Shown here piece by piece: positions 1 through 5,206 of a stretch of DNA of 9,563 bases. The stretch comes from Sphingomonas sp. (GTDB lineage Bacteria > Pseudomonadota > Alphaproteobacteria > Sphingomonadales > Sphingomonadaceae). Every line of letters starts with the position of its first letter. The stretch's first letter is position 1. The notes beneath the pieces are model-generated. The model was not told the origin of the DNA and did not search any database. It saw only the letters and a program-made list of their open reading frames with translations. The stretch covers positions 1 through 9,563 of the forward strand of contig JAICVC010000074.1 in assembly GCA_025935515.1 (NCBI GenBank). The letters run 5' to 3'. The position numbers and the translations under genes are program-made.

Positions 1-611
1 TCGTGATCCTTCGCGGCAAGACCTTCAACGTCGGCGACCGCATCCTGATGGGCGGCGTGCGCGGCGACGTCATCGGCCTTTCTTTCATGCAGACCCGGAT
101 CATGGAGATGGGCCAGTCGCCGAGGGAGGAGAGCGACAAGAGGTCCTGGGTCCACAGCCGGCAGTTCACCGGCCGGATCGTCACCGTCACCAACGACAAG
201 GTGTTCGACGAGCCAGTCTACAATTACACCCACGAATTCGCCTACATCTGGGACGAGATCAGCGTGCCCGTCCATTATCCCAGCGACTATGCGACGGCGG
301 AGAAGTGCCTGCTCGATGCAGCCGCGAACCACGCGCTGTCGTGCGCGCAGATCGGCGAGGAGGAGGTCCACCGGCTCGAACGGCGCTTCGGGATCGGCGT
401 CGACGAAATCGACCCCAGGGTCTTCTGGCGGATCACCGAGAGCTGGCTCGAAATGACCCTGCGCTTCTTGGGGCCGGACCACGGTATCCGCGGCATCAAG
501 GACCAAATGAGCCGCGACATCGTCGCCGGCTTCGAGAAGGCGGGAATTGCGATCGCCGCGGTGCGGCAGGAGGGCGTGACGCTCAGCGCAGGCGGGCGCC
601 GCCGCAGTTAA
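1..611 (+). CDS. MscS-family mechanosensitive ion channel, C-terminal part (5' end outside window)
   Basis: The gene is cut by the left edge; the GTG at position 3 is an internal valine codon, not a start. About 202 residues remain. They begin in the MscS beta-domain, with the pattern FNVGDRI..GGV.GDVIGL and then T.I.EMG, followed by an insert ending in SRQFTGRIVTVTN and NYTHEF. That order is typical of MscS-type channels of the larger alphaproteobacterial subfamily. The pore-lining helices would lie upstream. The remainder (about residues 90-202) is the cytoplasmic alpha/beta region plus a charged tail ending GGRRRS. The family resides in the inner membrane and opens under membrane tension to release solutes during hypo-osmotic shock. 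The TAA stop shares a TTAA with the stop of the opposing PAS gene. The family call is firm; the ion selectivity and exact paralogue are not visible. Confidence 0.88.
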   Translation, partial: VILRGKTFNVGDRILMGGVRGDVIGLSFMQTRIMEMGQSPREESDKRSWVHSRQFTGRIVTVTNDKVFDEPVYNYTHEFAYIWDEISVPVHYPSDYATAEKCLLDAAANHALSCAQIGEEEVHRLERRFGIGVDEIDPRVFWRITESWLEMTLRFLGPDHGIRGIKDQMSRDIVAGFEKAGIAIAAVRQEGVTLSAGGRRRS

Positions 612-1177
612 CCGGGACGCTTGGTGGTCAGCTCCTCGGCGGTCTTGTCGAAACCCTCGGCCATGTCGTCGAGCACCTTGCGCGTCGCGCGGTCGTAGGT
701 GGCGTCGGCGAGGCGGCGGCAATGCTCGGCCTGCTGGTGAAGCGCCTGGCTCTGCTCGTCGCTGACATCGATTAGCAGGTTGACGGCGCCGGTCAGCTCA
801 CCGTCAGTTCCGAACAACGGGGTCGGGTACGGCTTAAAGGCGACGCGGCTGCCGTCCGGGCGTTCGGCGATGGCAATGGCGTCCCGAACCGGTTTTTTCT
901 GTCGGATTGCCTGCGCCATCGGGCAATCCTCATGACGGAGCGGCTCGCCGTCGGTGGTGTACAGTTGCCAGGTGACGCACCATCGGTCGCGCCCGAGCTC
1001 CGGCTGGCGGCCCGCAAATCCGATGCAGGCGCTGTTCCAGTAAGTGACGGCACCCTCGGCATCCGTGGTGTAGATCGGCACCGGCAGCGCATCAAGCGAC
1101 TCATGGCACTCGCCGCCGGTGGCGAGCGCGCTCAGGGCCGTGTCGAGCAGGTGATCGGGATCGTTGCGAGCCAGCAT
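608..1177 (-). CDS. Stand-alone PAS-domain sensor protein with short C-terminal helical tail
   Basis: This 189-residue protein holds one PAS domain at about residues 25-140. Visible PAS features are the LPVPIYTTDAEG entry strand, YWNSACIGFAGR, the HEDCPMAQAI segment, ERPDGSRV, and a closing strand with GAVNLLIDVSD. No kinase, cyclase or DNA-binding output follows. A tail of about 40 residues (HCRRLADAT...LDDMAEGF.KTAEEL) resembles short helical segments common in small alphaproteobacterial stress proteins. There is no signal peptide or membrane helix, so it is probably cytosolic. The ligand or cofactor is unknown. The ATG at 1177 has no good Shine-Dalgarno, but it follows a candidate EcfG promoter (GGAAC-N17-GGTT), which would place it in the general stress response. 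It lies in the same direction as the NYN gene upstream but is separated by 162 nt and a hairpin, so it is probably its own transcription unit. The family is clear; the role is inferred. Confidence 0.85.
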   Translation of the reverse strand: MLARNDPDHLLDTALSALATGGECHESLDALPVPIYTTDAEGAVTYWNSACIGFAGRQPELGRDRWCVTWQLYTTDGEPLRHEDCPMAQAIRQKKPVRDAIAIAERPDGSRVAFKPYPTPLFGTDGELTGAVNLLIDVSDEQSQALHQQAEHCRRLADATYDRATRKVLDDMAEGFDKTAEELTTKRPG

Positions 1178-1209
1178 TCCGCGAGTTCAGTTTACCTAGG
1201 TTGGGTGAG

Positions 1210-1235
1210 AACCGCTGACGCCGGGCGGGCGTTCC
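1210..1235 (-). promoter_or_regulatory. Candidate EcfG-type general stress promoter of the PAS gene
   Basis: On the minus strand GGAAC (1235-1231) is followed by a 17-nt spacer and GGTT (1213-1210). The alphaproteobacterial EcfG (general stress sigma factor) consensus is GGAAC, 16-17 nt, then cGTT. Transcription would begin near 1203, leaving a leader of about 25 nt before the ATG at 1177. The match is by eye; only the first base of the -10 box departs from consensus. Confidence 0.45.
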
Positions 1236-1308
1236 CCTCCGCCCAAGGAATCAAAGCAGCTGTGACAGTTGGACAACAGTCGCCGACTCGGCTTCAGCAG
1301 CCAAATAT

Positions 1309-1329
1309 CTGTGGATGAAGCATCCACAG
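1309..1329 (-). terminator. Hairpin downstream of the NYN/LOTUS gene, likely terminator
   Basis: A perfect 9-bp inverted repeat, CTGTGGATG / CATCCACAG with a 3-nt loop, lies 10 nt past the NYN-gene stop. Read on the minus strand it is followed by ATATTT, a weak U-tract. It separates the NYN gene from the PAS gene, so termination or attenuation between them is plausible. The short U-tract keeps confidence moderate. Confidence 0.5.
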
Positions 1330-1339
1330 GCCGCGGCAG

Positions 1340-2068
1340 CTAGCGGAGCCGCTTGACCAGCAGTCGCCCGTCGCTGCCGTTCTTCACCTCGAAGTTGGGG
1401 ACCGCCCGGATCAGCTCAGACAGCCGCGTATAGCCGTAATTGCGCGCCGCGAAGCTCGACACGGCCTTGGCGCGCTGGCCGAGCTCGGACAGCGGGGTGT
1501 AACCTTCCTCGTCGCGCTTCGATGCCTTGTACGCCGCGCCGAGCACCTGGAGCAGCTCCGGGGCGACCGGACGGGTGCCGGCGGAGGCCTCGGGCTGCTC
1601 GAGCTCTTCCTCGTCGTTCATGACGAGCGCGCCGACGTCGAAGAAACGGGTGCACGCCTGCTGGAACGAAACCGGCGTCTTGGCCGTCCCGAACCCGTAG
1701 ACGGGCAATCCGTCCTCGCGGATGCGCTGGGCGAGCGGGAGAAAGTCGCTGTCCGACGACATGATCCCGAAACCGTCGACGTTGCCGCGGTACAGCAGGT
1801 CCATGGCGTCGATGGTCATGCGCATGTCGGTCGCGCTCTTGCCCTTGACGACGTCGAACTGCTGCATCGGGATGATCGAGTGCGCGCCGGTGAGGTTACC
1901 CCAGCCCTTGAGGCTCGCTTTGGCCCAATTGCCGTAGGCGCGGCGGATGTTGATCGTGCCGAGCTCGCCAAGGACCAGCAGCACCTCGTCGAGATGCTCG
2001 GGGGACGCGTTGTCGGCGTCGATCAGCAGGGCAATATTGGCTTCCTGTTCGGGCAGGCGGTCGCGCAT
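1340..2068 (-). CDS. NYN (LabA/PIN-like) domain protein with C-terminal OST-HTH/LOTUS domain
   Basis: This 242-residue protein has an N-terminal NYN domain (about residues 10-150), a PIN-like fold often found in RNA-cutting enzymes. Conserved acidic positions are visible: D17 and D19 in LLIDADN, D81 in KSATDMRM, and D106/D108 in MSSDSDFLPL. An acidic linker (NDEEELEQ) leads to a LOTUS/OST-HTH-like domain (about 170-242: YTPLSELGQ, YGYTRLSELI, LLVKRLR), a winged-helix fold known to bind RNA in other proteins. The combination suggests a cytosolic RNase or RNA-binding regulator; the target is unknown. I chose the ATG at 2068 because GAGGGA lies 6 nt upstream. An in-frame ATG at 2101 would add 11 residues but has no Shine-Dalgarno and falls inside a possible -10 box (GCTAGATG). 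The gene diverges from the lipoprotein gene. Family call strong; nuclease activity is inferred. Confidence 0.88.
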   Translation of the reverse strand: MRDRLPEQEANIALLIDADNASPEHLDEVLLVLGELGTINIRRAYGNWAKASLKGWGNLTGAHSIIPMQQFDVVKGKSATDMRMTIDAMDLLYRGNVDGFGIMSSDSDFLPLAQRIREDGLPVYGFGTAKTPVSFQQACTRFFDVGALVMNDEEELEQPEASAGTRPVAPELLQVLGAAYKASKRDEEGYTPLSELGQRAKAVSSFAARNYGYTRLSELIRAVPNFEVKNGSDGRLLVKRLR

Positions 2069-2098
2069 TCGAATCCCTCGGTCGATTCCTTTTGAGCC

Positions 2099-2126
2099 CA
2101 TCTAGCGCGGCGTCGCGGAATGACCA
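2099..2126 (-). promoter_or_regulatory. Possible sigma-70-like promoter of the NYN gene
   Basis: On the minus strand TGGTCA (2126-2121) is followed by 16 nt and GCTAGATG, whose TAGATG (2104-2099) resembles the alphaproteobacterial -10 form TAnAwC. It predicts a leader of about 24 nt ahead of the ATG at 2068, which has a Shine-Dalgarno. The -35 match is weak. Confidence 0.3.
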
Positions 2127-2176
2127 CCAGTGGGCGCGATACTTGTTCCGAAGCTGAACGCCAGATGATCGGTGCT

Positions 2177-2202
2177 GGAACGAAACGCCTGTTAGTGCGC
2201 TT
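2177..2202 (+). promoter_or_regulatory. Weak EcfG-like promoter upstream of the glycine-zipper lipoprotein gene
   Basis: GGAAC at 2177-2181 is followed after 16 nt by CGCTT, an imperfect version of the cGTT -10 element. It would start transcription about 35 nt before the ATG at 2244. The -10 mismatch makes this only a suggestion. Nothing else stands out in the 175-nt region between the NYN start and the lipoprotein start. Confidence 0.22.
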
Positions 2203-2243
2203 TTTAGCCCGACAGAGGGGGCGAGTTGAGGAAGGACAAGACG

Positions 2244-2627
2244 ATGAGGAAGCTAGGTCTTGCCGCAGCCCTTGCCGCCAGTGTTGCGGTGACCGGCTGT
2301 GCGACTTATCCGAACCAGTACGGATACGACCCGTATTACGGCAACAACGGCTATTACAATCAGGGCTATTACGGCCAGCAGCCGTACGGCAACCAGAAGG
2401 CCGCCAACGTCGCGACGGGCGCGGCGGTCGGCGCGGTCGGCGGCGCGATCGCCGGCAAGGTGCTGCCCGGCGTGAGCACCGGTGCTGGCGCGATCGCCGG
2501 CGCGATCCTTGGCGGAGTGCTCGGGGCGACGGTCAACGGCCGGCAATATTATCGCGATACCCGCGGCTATTGCTATTACGTCGACCAGTACGGCCAGCCG
2601 CACTACAGCTACGACATCCGCTGCTAA
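2244..2627 (+). CDS. Small glycine-zipper outer-membrane-type lipoprotein, Tyr/Gly-rich
   Basis: This 127-residue precursor begins with a lipoprotein signal peptide (MRK, then an Ala/Leu-rich helix). It ends in a lipobox, AVTGC, that would place the lipidated cysteine at residue 19. Residues 20-50 are a low-complexity Tyr/Gly/Asn/Gln segment with repeated YYG, YYN and PYG units. Residues 58-97 form a double glycine zipper (GAAVGAVGGAIAG ... GAGAIAGAILGGVLG). The C-terminus (RQYYRDTRGYCYYVDQYGQ) carries two cysteines, C110 and C127, which might pair in the periplasm. Proteins of this glycine-zipper 2TM type are envelope lipoproteins, sometimes stress-induced; the precise role is unknown. The ATG at 2244 is chosen because AGGAAGGA lies 7 nt upstream; a TTG at 2226 would place that motif inside the coding sequence. 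The gene converges on the carbonic anhydrase gene, with 30 nt between stops. Confidence 0.85.
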   Translation: MRKLGLAAALAASVAVTGCATYPNQYGYDPYYGNNGYYNQGYYGQQPYGNQKAANVATGAAVGAVGGAIAGKVLPGVSTGAGAIAGAILGGVLGATVNGRQYYRDTRGYCYYVDQYGQPHYSYDIRC

Positions 2628-2656
2628 GTCAGCGGCTTAGCAACCGTTCTTGAGCT

Positions 2657-2694
2657 GCTAGACGGGGCGGAAGGCATCTTCCGCCTCGTCTAGC
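2657..2694. terminator. Strong 17-bp hairpin at the convergent gene ends, overlapping the carbonic anhydrase stop
   Basis: The arms GCTAGACGGGGCGGAAG (2657-2673) and CTTCCGCCTCGTCTAGC (2678-2694) pair over 17 bp with a single G-T wobble and a 4-nt loop. The left arm contains the carbonic anhydrase TAG stop, and the right arm lies in its last codons. Position between converging genes suggests a bidirectional terminator or an mRNA-end stabiliser. No U-tract follows on either strand, so a classical intrinsic terminator is not certain. Confidence 0.5.
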
Positions 2695-3293
2695 ATGTAG
2701 AGCCGGCCCTCCGCGATCGAGAAGTGCGCGCCGTGTAGCTTCAGCTTTCCGCTTTGCTCGCGATCCGCGATCCACGGAAAGGTCCTGAGGTTGGCGAGGC
2801 TGACCTTCACACCCTCGTGCTCCATGTCGAGGAACGCCGCGCGGTCGAGATCGTCATGCCGCGACCGGACCTTTGCCCGGGCTTCGTCCAGCATTCGCAC
2901 CCAGTCGCCGATGAAATGCCCTTCGCCGGGGGAGACGTGGTCGAACTGGCCCGTCAGCGCCGCCGCGCAGCCGCCGCACAAGCCGTGCCCCATCACCAAG
3001 ATCTCGCCGACCTCGAGCTGGGTGACCGCGAATTCGAGCGCGGCCGAGACGCCGTGGAGGCCGCTGCTCGTCTCGTAGGGCGGAGCAAGGCCGGCGATGT
3101 TCCGCGCGACGAAGATCTCGCCGGGCCGCGCATCGAAGATCTGGGCGGGGTCGACGCGGCTGTCGGCGCAGGACAGGATCATGACTTGGGGGCTCTGCCC
3201 CTCGGCGAGCTCGGTCCAGCGTTCGCGCTCCCGGGTCCAGTCGGTTTCGCGGAAGCGGCGATAGCCTTGGATCAGTTGATTGAGATAGGGCAT
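2658..3293 (-). CDS. Beta-class carbonic anhydrase
   Basis: The product (211 residues) interconverts CO2 and bicarbonate using zinc, usually in the cytosol, supplying bicarbonate to carboxylases and helping with pH balance. Class-defining motifs are present: C42, D44 and R46 in SCADSRVDP, and H103 and C106 in MGHGLCGGC. C42, H103 and C106 are the expected zinc ligands, and the D44/R46 dyad is the usual gate. Between them lie FVARNIAGL and GVSAALEFAV, also typical. Length matches the family, and no signal peptide is visible. The ATG at 3293 has no Shine-Dalgarno, but a promoter-like TTGCCA-N17-CTAGCG ends just upstream, which fits a leaderless mRNA. The gene diverges from lipA. The C-terminal codons form a long hairpin shared with the lipoprotein gene end. 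Confidence 0.94.
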   Translation of the reverse strand: MPYLNQLIQGYRRFRETDWTRERERWTELAEGQSPQVMILSCADSRVDPAQIFDARPGEIFVARNIAGLAPPYETSSGLHGVSAALEFAVTQLEVGEILVMGHGLCGGCAAALTGQFDHVSPGEGHFIGDWVRMLDEARAKVRSRHDDLDRAAFLDMEHEGVKVSLANLRTFPWIADREQSGKLKLHGAHFSIAEGRLYMLDEAEDAFRPV

Positions 3294-3299
3294 GGTTGG

Positions 3300-3329
3300 G
3301 CGCTAGCGCCAGCAGGGCAGGGGTGGCAA
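3300..3329 (-). promoter_or_regulatory. Candidate promoter of the carbonic anhydrase gene (leaderless arrangement)
   Basis: On the minus strand TTGCCA (3329-3324) is followed by 17 nt and CTAGCG (3306-3301), inside the perfect 12-bp palindrome GGCGCTAGCGCC (3299-3310). Only 6 nt separate GCTAGCGC from the ATG, so transcription would begin at or next to the start codon. The palindrome could instead be an operator. Confidence 0.42.
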
Positions 3330-3352
3330 GCGCGCGGCCCAATCGCTATCTG
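3324..3352 (+). promoter_or_regulatory. Candidate promoter of lipA (leaderless arrangement)
   Basis: TGGCAA (3324-3329), the complement of the carbonic anhydrase -35 box, is followed by 17 nt and TATCTG (3347-3352), then six C residues and the lipA ATG. There is no Shine-Dalgarno. The -35 match is poor and the -10 match moderate. Confidence 0.3.
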
Positions 3353-3358
3353 CCCCCC

Positions 3359-4291
3359 ATGAACGCTCCGGCCGCAGTCCCGCCAAAGCAACGCAAGCCC
3401 GACTGGATCCGGGTCAAGGCGCCGGTTAGCGAAGGCTATCATCAGACGCGCAAGCTGATGCGCTCGCTGAACCTGGCGACGGTGTGCGAGGAAGCTGCCT
3501 GCCCGAACATCGGCGAGTGCTGGACCAAGAAGCACGCGACGGTGATGATCCTCGGCGACACCTGCACGCGGGCCTGCGCCTTCTGCAATGTGAAGACAGG
3601 AATGCCGCGCGCGGTCGATCCGCTGGAGCCGGAGCATGTCGCGACGGCGGCAGCGGAGCTCGGGCTCGAGCATATCGTCGTCACCTCGGTCGACCGCGAC
3701 GATCTGCCCGACGGTGGCGCCAGGCAATTCGTGAAGGTGATCGAGGCGCTGCGGAGGCGGACTCCGTCGACGACCATCGAAATCCTGACTCCGGACTTCC
3801 GCAACAAGAGCGAAGCCGCGGTCGAGGAGATCGTCGCCGCCGGTCCGGACGTCTACAACCACAATCTCGAGACGGTGCCGCGGCTCTACCCCACCATCCG
3901 GCCGGGCGCGCGTTACTATGCTTCGCTGCGTCTGCTCGAGAGCGTGAAGCGCAGGGCGCCGCATATCTTCACCAAGTCGGGGGTCATGGTCGGCCTCGGC
4001 GAGCAGCGCCTCGAAGTGCACCAGGTAATGGACGACATGCGTTCCGCCGGCGTCGATTTCCTGACCATGGGCCAGTATCTCCAGCCGACCCCGCGGCATG
4101 CCAGAGTCGAGGAGTTCGTGACCCCGGCGGCGTTCGAGGCCTATGCCGCGATCGCCCGGGCGAAGGGCTTCCTGCTGGTCGCCGCGTCGCCGCTCACTCG
4201 GTCGAGCTACCACGCCGGCGATGACTTCGAGAAGATGAGGGCGGCGCGCAACGAACAGCTGGCGCGGGAAGGCGCGAATGCCGCGGCATAG
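3359..4291 (+). CDS. lipA: Lipoyl synthase LipA (radical SAM)
   Basis: LipA inserts two sulfurs into octanoyl groups on lipoyl domains of 2-oxoacid dehydrogenases and the glycine cleavage H protein. The 310-residue product carries both iron-sulfur sites. The auxiliary cluster motif C-x4-C-x5-C is C43, C48 and C54 (CEEAACPNIGEC). The radical SAM motif C-x3-C-x2-C is C69, C73 and C76 (CTRACAFC). The C-terminal RSSY (281-284) that supplies the serine ligand to the auxiliary cluster is also present. VTSVDRDDLPDGGA, EILTPDF, YNHNLETV and KSGVMVGLGE are family signatures. The ATG at 3359 gives the usual LipA length; longer in-frame starts run into the promoter region and add unconserved sequence. 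The 3' end overlaps the COQ10-type gene by 14 nt, so the two are likely co-transcribed and translationally coupled. Confidence is very high. Confidence 0.97.
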   Translation: MNAPAAVPPKQRKPDWIRVKAPVSEGYHQTRKLMRSLNLATVCEEAACPNIGECWTKKHATVMILGDTCTRACAFCNVKTGMPRAVDPLEPEHVATAAAELGLEHIVVTSVDRDDLPDGGARQFVKVIEALRRRTPSTTIEILTPDFRNKSEAAVEEIVAAGPDVYNHNLETVPRLYPTIRPGARYYASLRLLESVKRRAPHIFTKSGVMVGLGEQRLEVHQVMDDMRSAGVDFLTMGQYLQPTPRHARVEEFVTPAAFEAYAAIARAKGFLLVAASPLTRSSYHAGDDFEKMRAARNEQLAREGANAAA

Positions 4292-4739
4292 CGAAACGCG
4301 GCACCTTCCCTATACGCCCGAGCAATTGTTCGACCTCGTCGCGGACGTTGCCCGCTACCATGAATTCCTGCCTTGGGTGGTCGCGGTCCGGGTCCGCTCG
4401 TCGAGCGAAAAGGAAACGATCGCCGACCTGGTCGTCGGCTTCAACGCGTTCAAGGAACGCTTCACAAGCCGCGTGGTGAAGGAGCGGCCGAGCCGCATTT
4501 GCGTCGATTATGTCGAGGGTCCGCTCAAATATCTGCACAACGAGTGGAAGTTCGAACGGGCGGCCGATGGCGGCACGAATGTCGGCTTCGCAGTGGATTT
4601 CGCGTTCAAGTCACGCCTGTTCGAGACGCTTGCCGGAGCGATGTTCGACCGCGCGCTGCGGCGAATGACGGCGGCGTTCGAGCAGCGCGCGGCAGCGCTC
4701 TACGGCATGAGCAGGTCGAGCGCGCAAAGCGCCGCCTGA
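4278..4739 (+). CDS. COQ10/RatA-type START-domain (SRPBCC) ubiquinone-binding protein
   Basis: This 153-residue single-domain protein matches the polyketide cyclase/START family that includes mitochondrial COQ10 and bacterial RatA. Characteristic stretches are HLPYTPEQLFDLVADVARYHEFLPWV near the N-terminus, then VGFNAFKERFTSRV, a strand with VEGPLKYLHNEW, and FAFKSRLFETLAG.MFDRALRRM forming the long C-terminal helix. COQ10 proteins bind ubiquinone and support respiration; the RatA name comes from E. coli, where a ribosome-association effect was reported. The ubiquinone role is more likely here. GGGAAGG lies 5 nt before the ATG at 4278, inside the end of lipA, consistent with coupling to lipA. 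The last 40 nt overlap the 3' end of cinA on the other strand. No signal peptide or membrane segment is visible. Confidence 0.92.
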   Translation: MPRHSETRHLPYTPEQLFDLVADVARYHEFLPWVVAVRVRSSSEKETIADLVVGFNAFKERFTSRVVKERPSRICVDYVEGPLKYLHNEWKFERAADGGTNVGFAVDFAFKSRLFETLAGAMFDRALRRMTAAFEQRAAALYGMSRSSAQSAA

Positions 4740-5203
4740 AGCCGCACGCCCGAGCGGGTTTTCTCGTCGAAGAACTTCTGGTCGGCGACGATCCTGGCCG
4801 GATCGGCGTCGCGCTCGGCCGTGGCGAACACCACCGTTCCAACCGGCTTGCCCGGAGTCCCGCCTCCCGGTCCGGCAATCCCGGTGATCGCCACGGCGAT
4901 ATCGGCGTCGGATGCCGCAAGCGCTCCGCGGGCCATGGCCCAGGCCGTTGCGACGCTCACCGAACCGAACGTCTCGACCACCTCTTCTGACACTTTCAGC
5001 TCGCTGATTTTCGCGGCGTTCGAATAAGTTACGTAACCGGCTTCAAACATTTCCGAGGAGCCGGGAATCTCGGTCAAAGCAGCGCTGACGAGCCCGCCGG
5101 TGCAGCTTTCCGCGACGGCGACGCGGCGTTCGGCCTTACGGTTGGCCTCAACCACCTCGCGCGCCTTGTCGACCAGAAGCTTGGGGAGAAGTGAATCGTC
5201 CAC
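4700..5203 (-). CDS. pncC: Stand-alone CinA C-terminal-type protein, nicotinamide-nucleotide amidohydrolase (PncC)
   Basis: The 167-residue protein is only the CinA C-terminal domain, which hydrolyses NMN to nicotinic acid mononucleotide and ammonia in the pyridine nucleotide cycle. Visible signatures are VAESCTGGLVSAALTEIPGSS with the likely catalytic serine S33, YVTYSNAAK with the likely partner lysine K65, ITGIAGPGGGTPGKPVGTV, and KFFDEKTRSGVR. The N-terminal MoaB-like domain of full-length CinA is absent, as is common in Proteobacteria. The start is a GTG at 5203, 3 nt after the ispDF TGA (TGA TCC GTG), so translation probably depends on ribosomes finishing ispDF; only a weak GGGA lies upstream. 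The 3' end overlaps the COQ10-type gene by 40 nt. The amidase role rests on the family. Also commonly annotated as cinA. Confidence 0.92.
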   Translation of the reverse strand: MDDSLLPKLLVDKAREVVEANRKAERRVAVAESCTGGLVSAALTEIPGSSEMFEAGYVTYSNAAKISELKVSEEVVETFGSVSVATAWAMARGALAASDADIAVAITGIAGPGGGTPGKPVGTVVFATAERDADPARIVADQKFFDEKTRSGVRLQAALCALDLLMP

Positions 5204-5206
5204 GGA

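Noticed and set aside
1262..1282. Imperfect repeat around GACAGTTGGACAACAGTC
   Set aside because: Only GTTG/CAAC pairs well, with a mismatch just beyond and a 2-nt loop; no evidence for function.
2069..2101. Longer NYN protein starting at 2101
   Set aside because: There is no Shine-Dalgarno before that ATG, which lies in a likely -10 box, while the ATG at 2068 has GAGGGA at good spacing.
2145..2149. GGAAC on the minus strand as an EcfG promoter for the NYN gene
   Set aside because: No GTT-type -10 element occurs 16-17 nt downstream on that strand.
2754..3362. 202-codon plus-strand open frame
   Set aside because: It is antisense to the carbonic anhydrase gene, which carries all its zinc and catalytic residues.
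3272..4213. 313-codon minus-strand open frame
   Set aside because: It is antisense to lipA and its promoter region and has no family motif; lipA is unambiguous.
4749..4763. CCCGAGCGGG followed by TTTTC as a terminator for the COQ10-type gene
   Set aside because: The stem is at most 4 bp with a 2-nt loop, too weak, and it lies within the pncC coding sequence.
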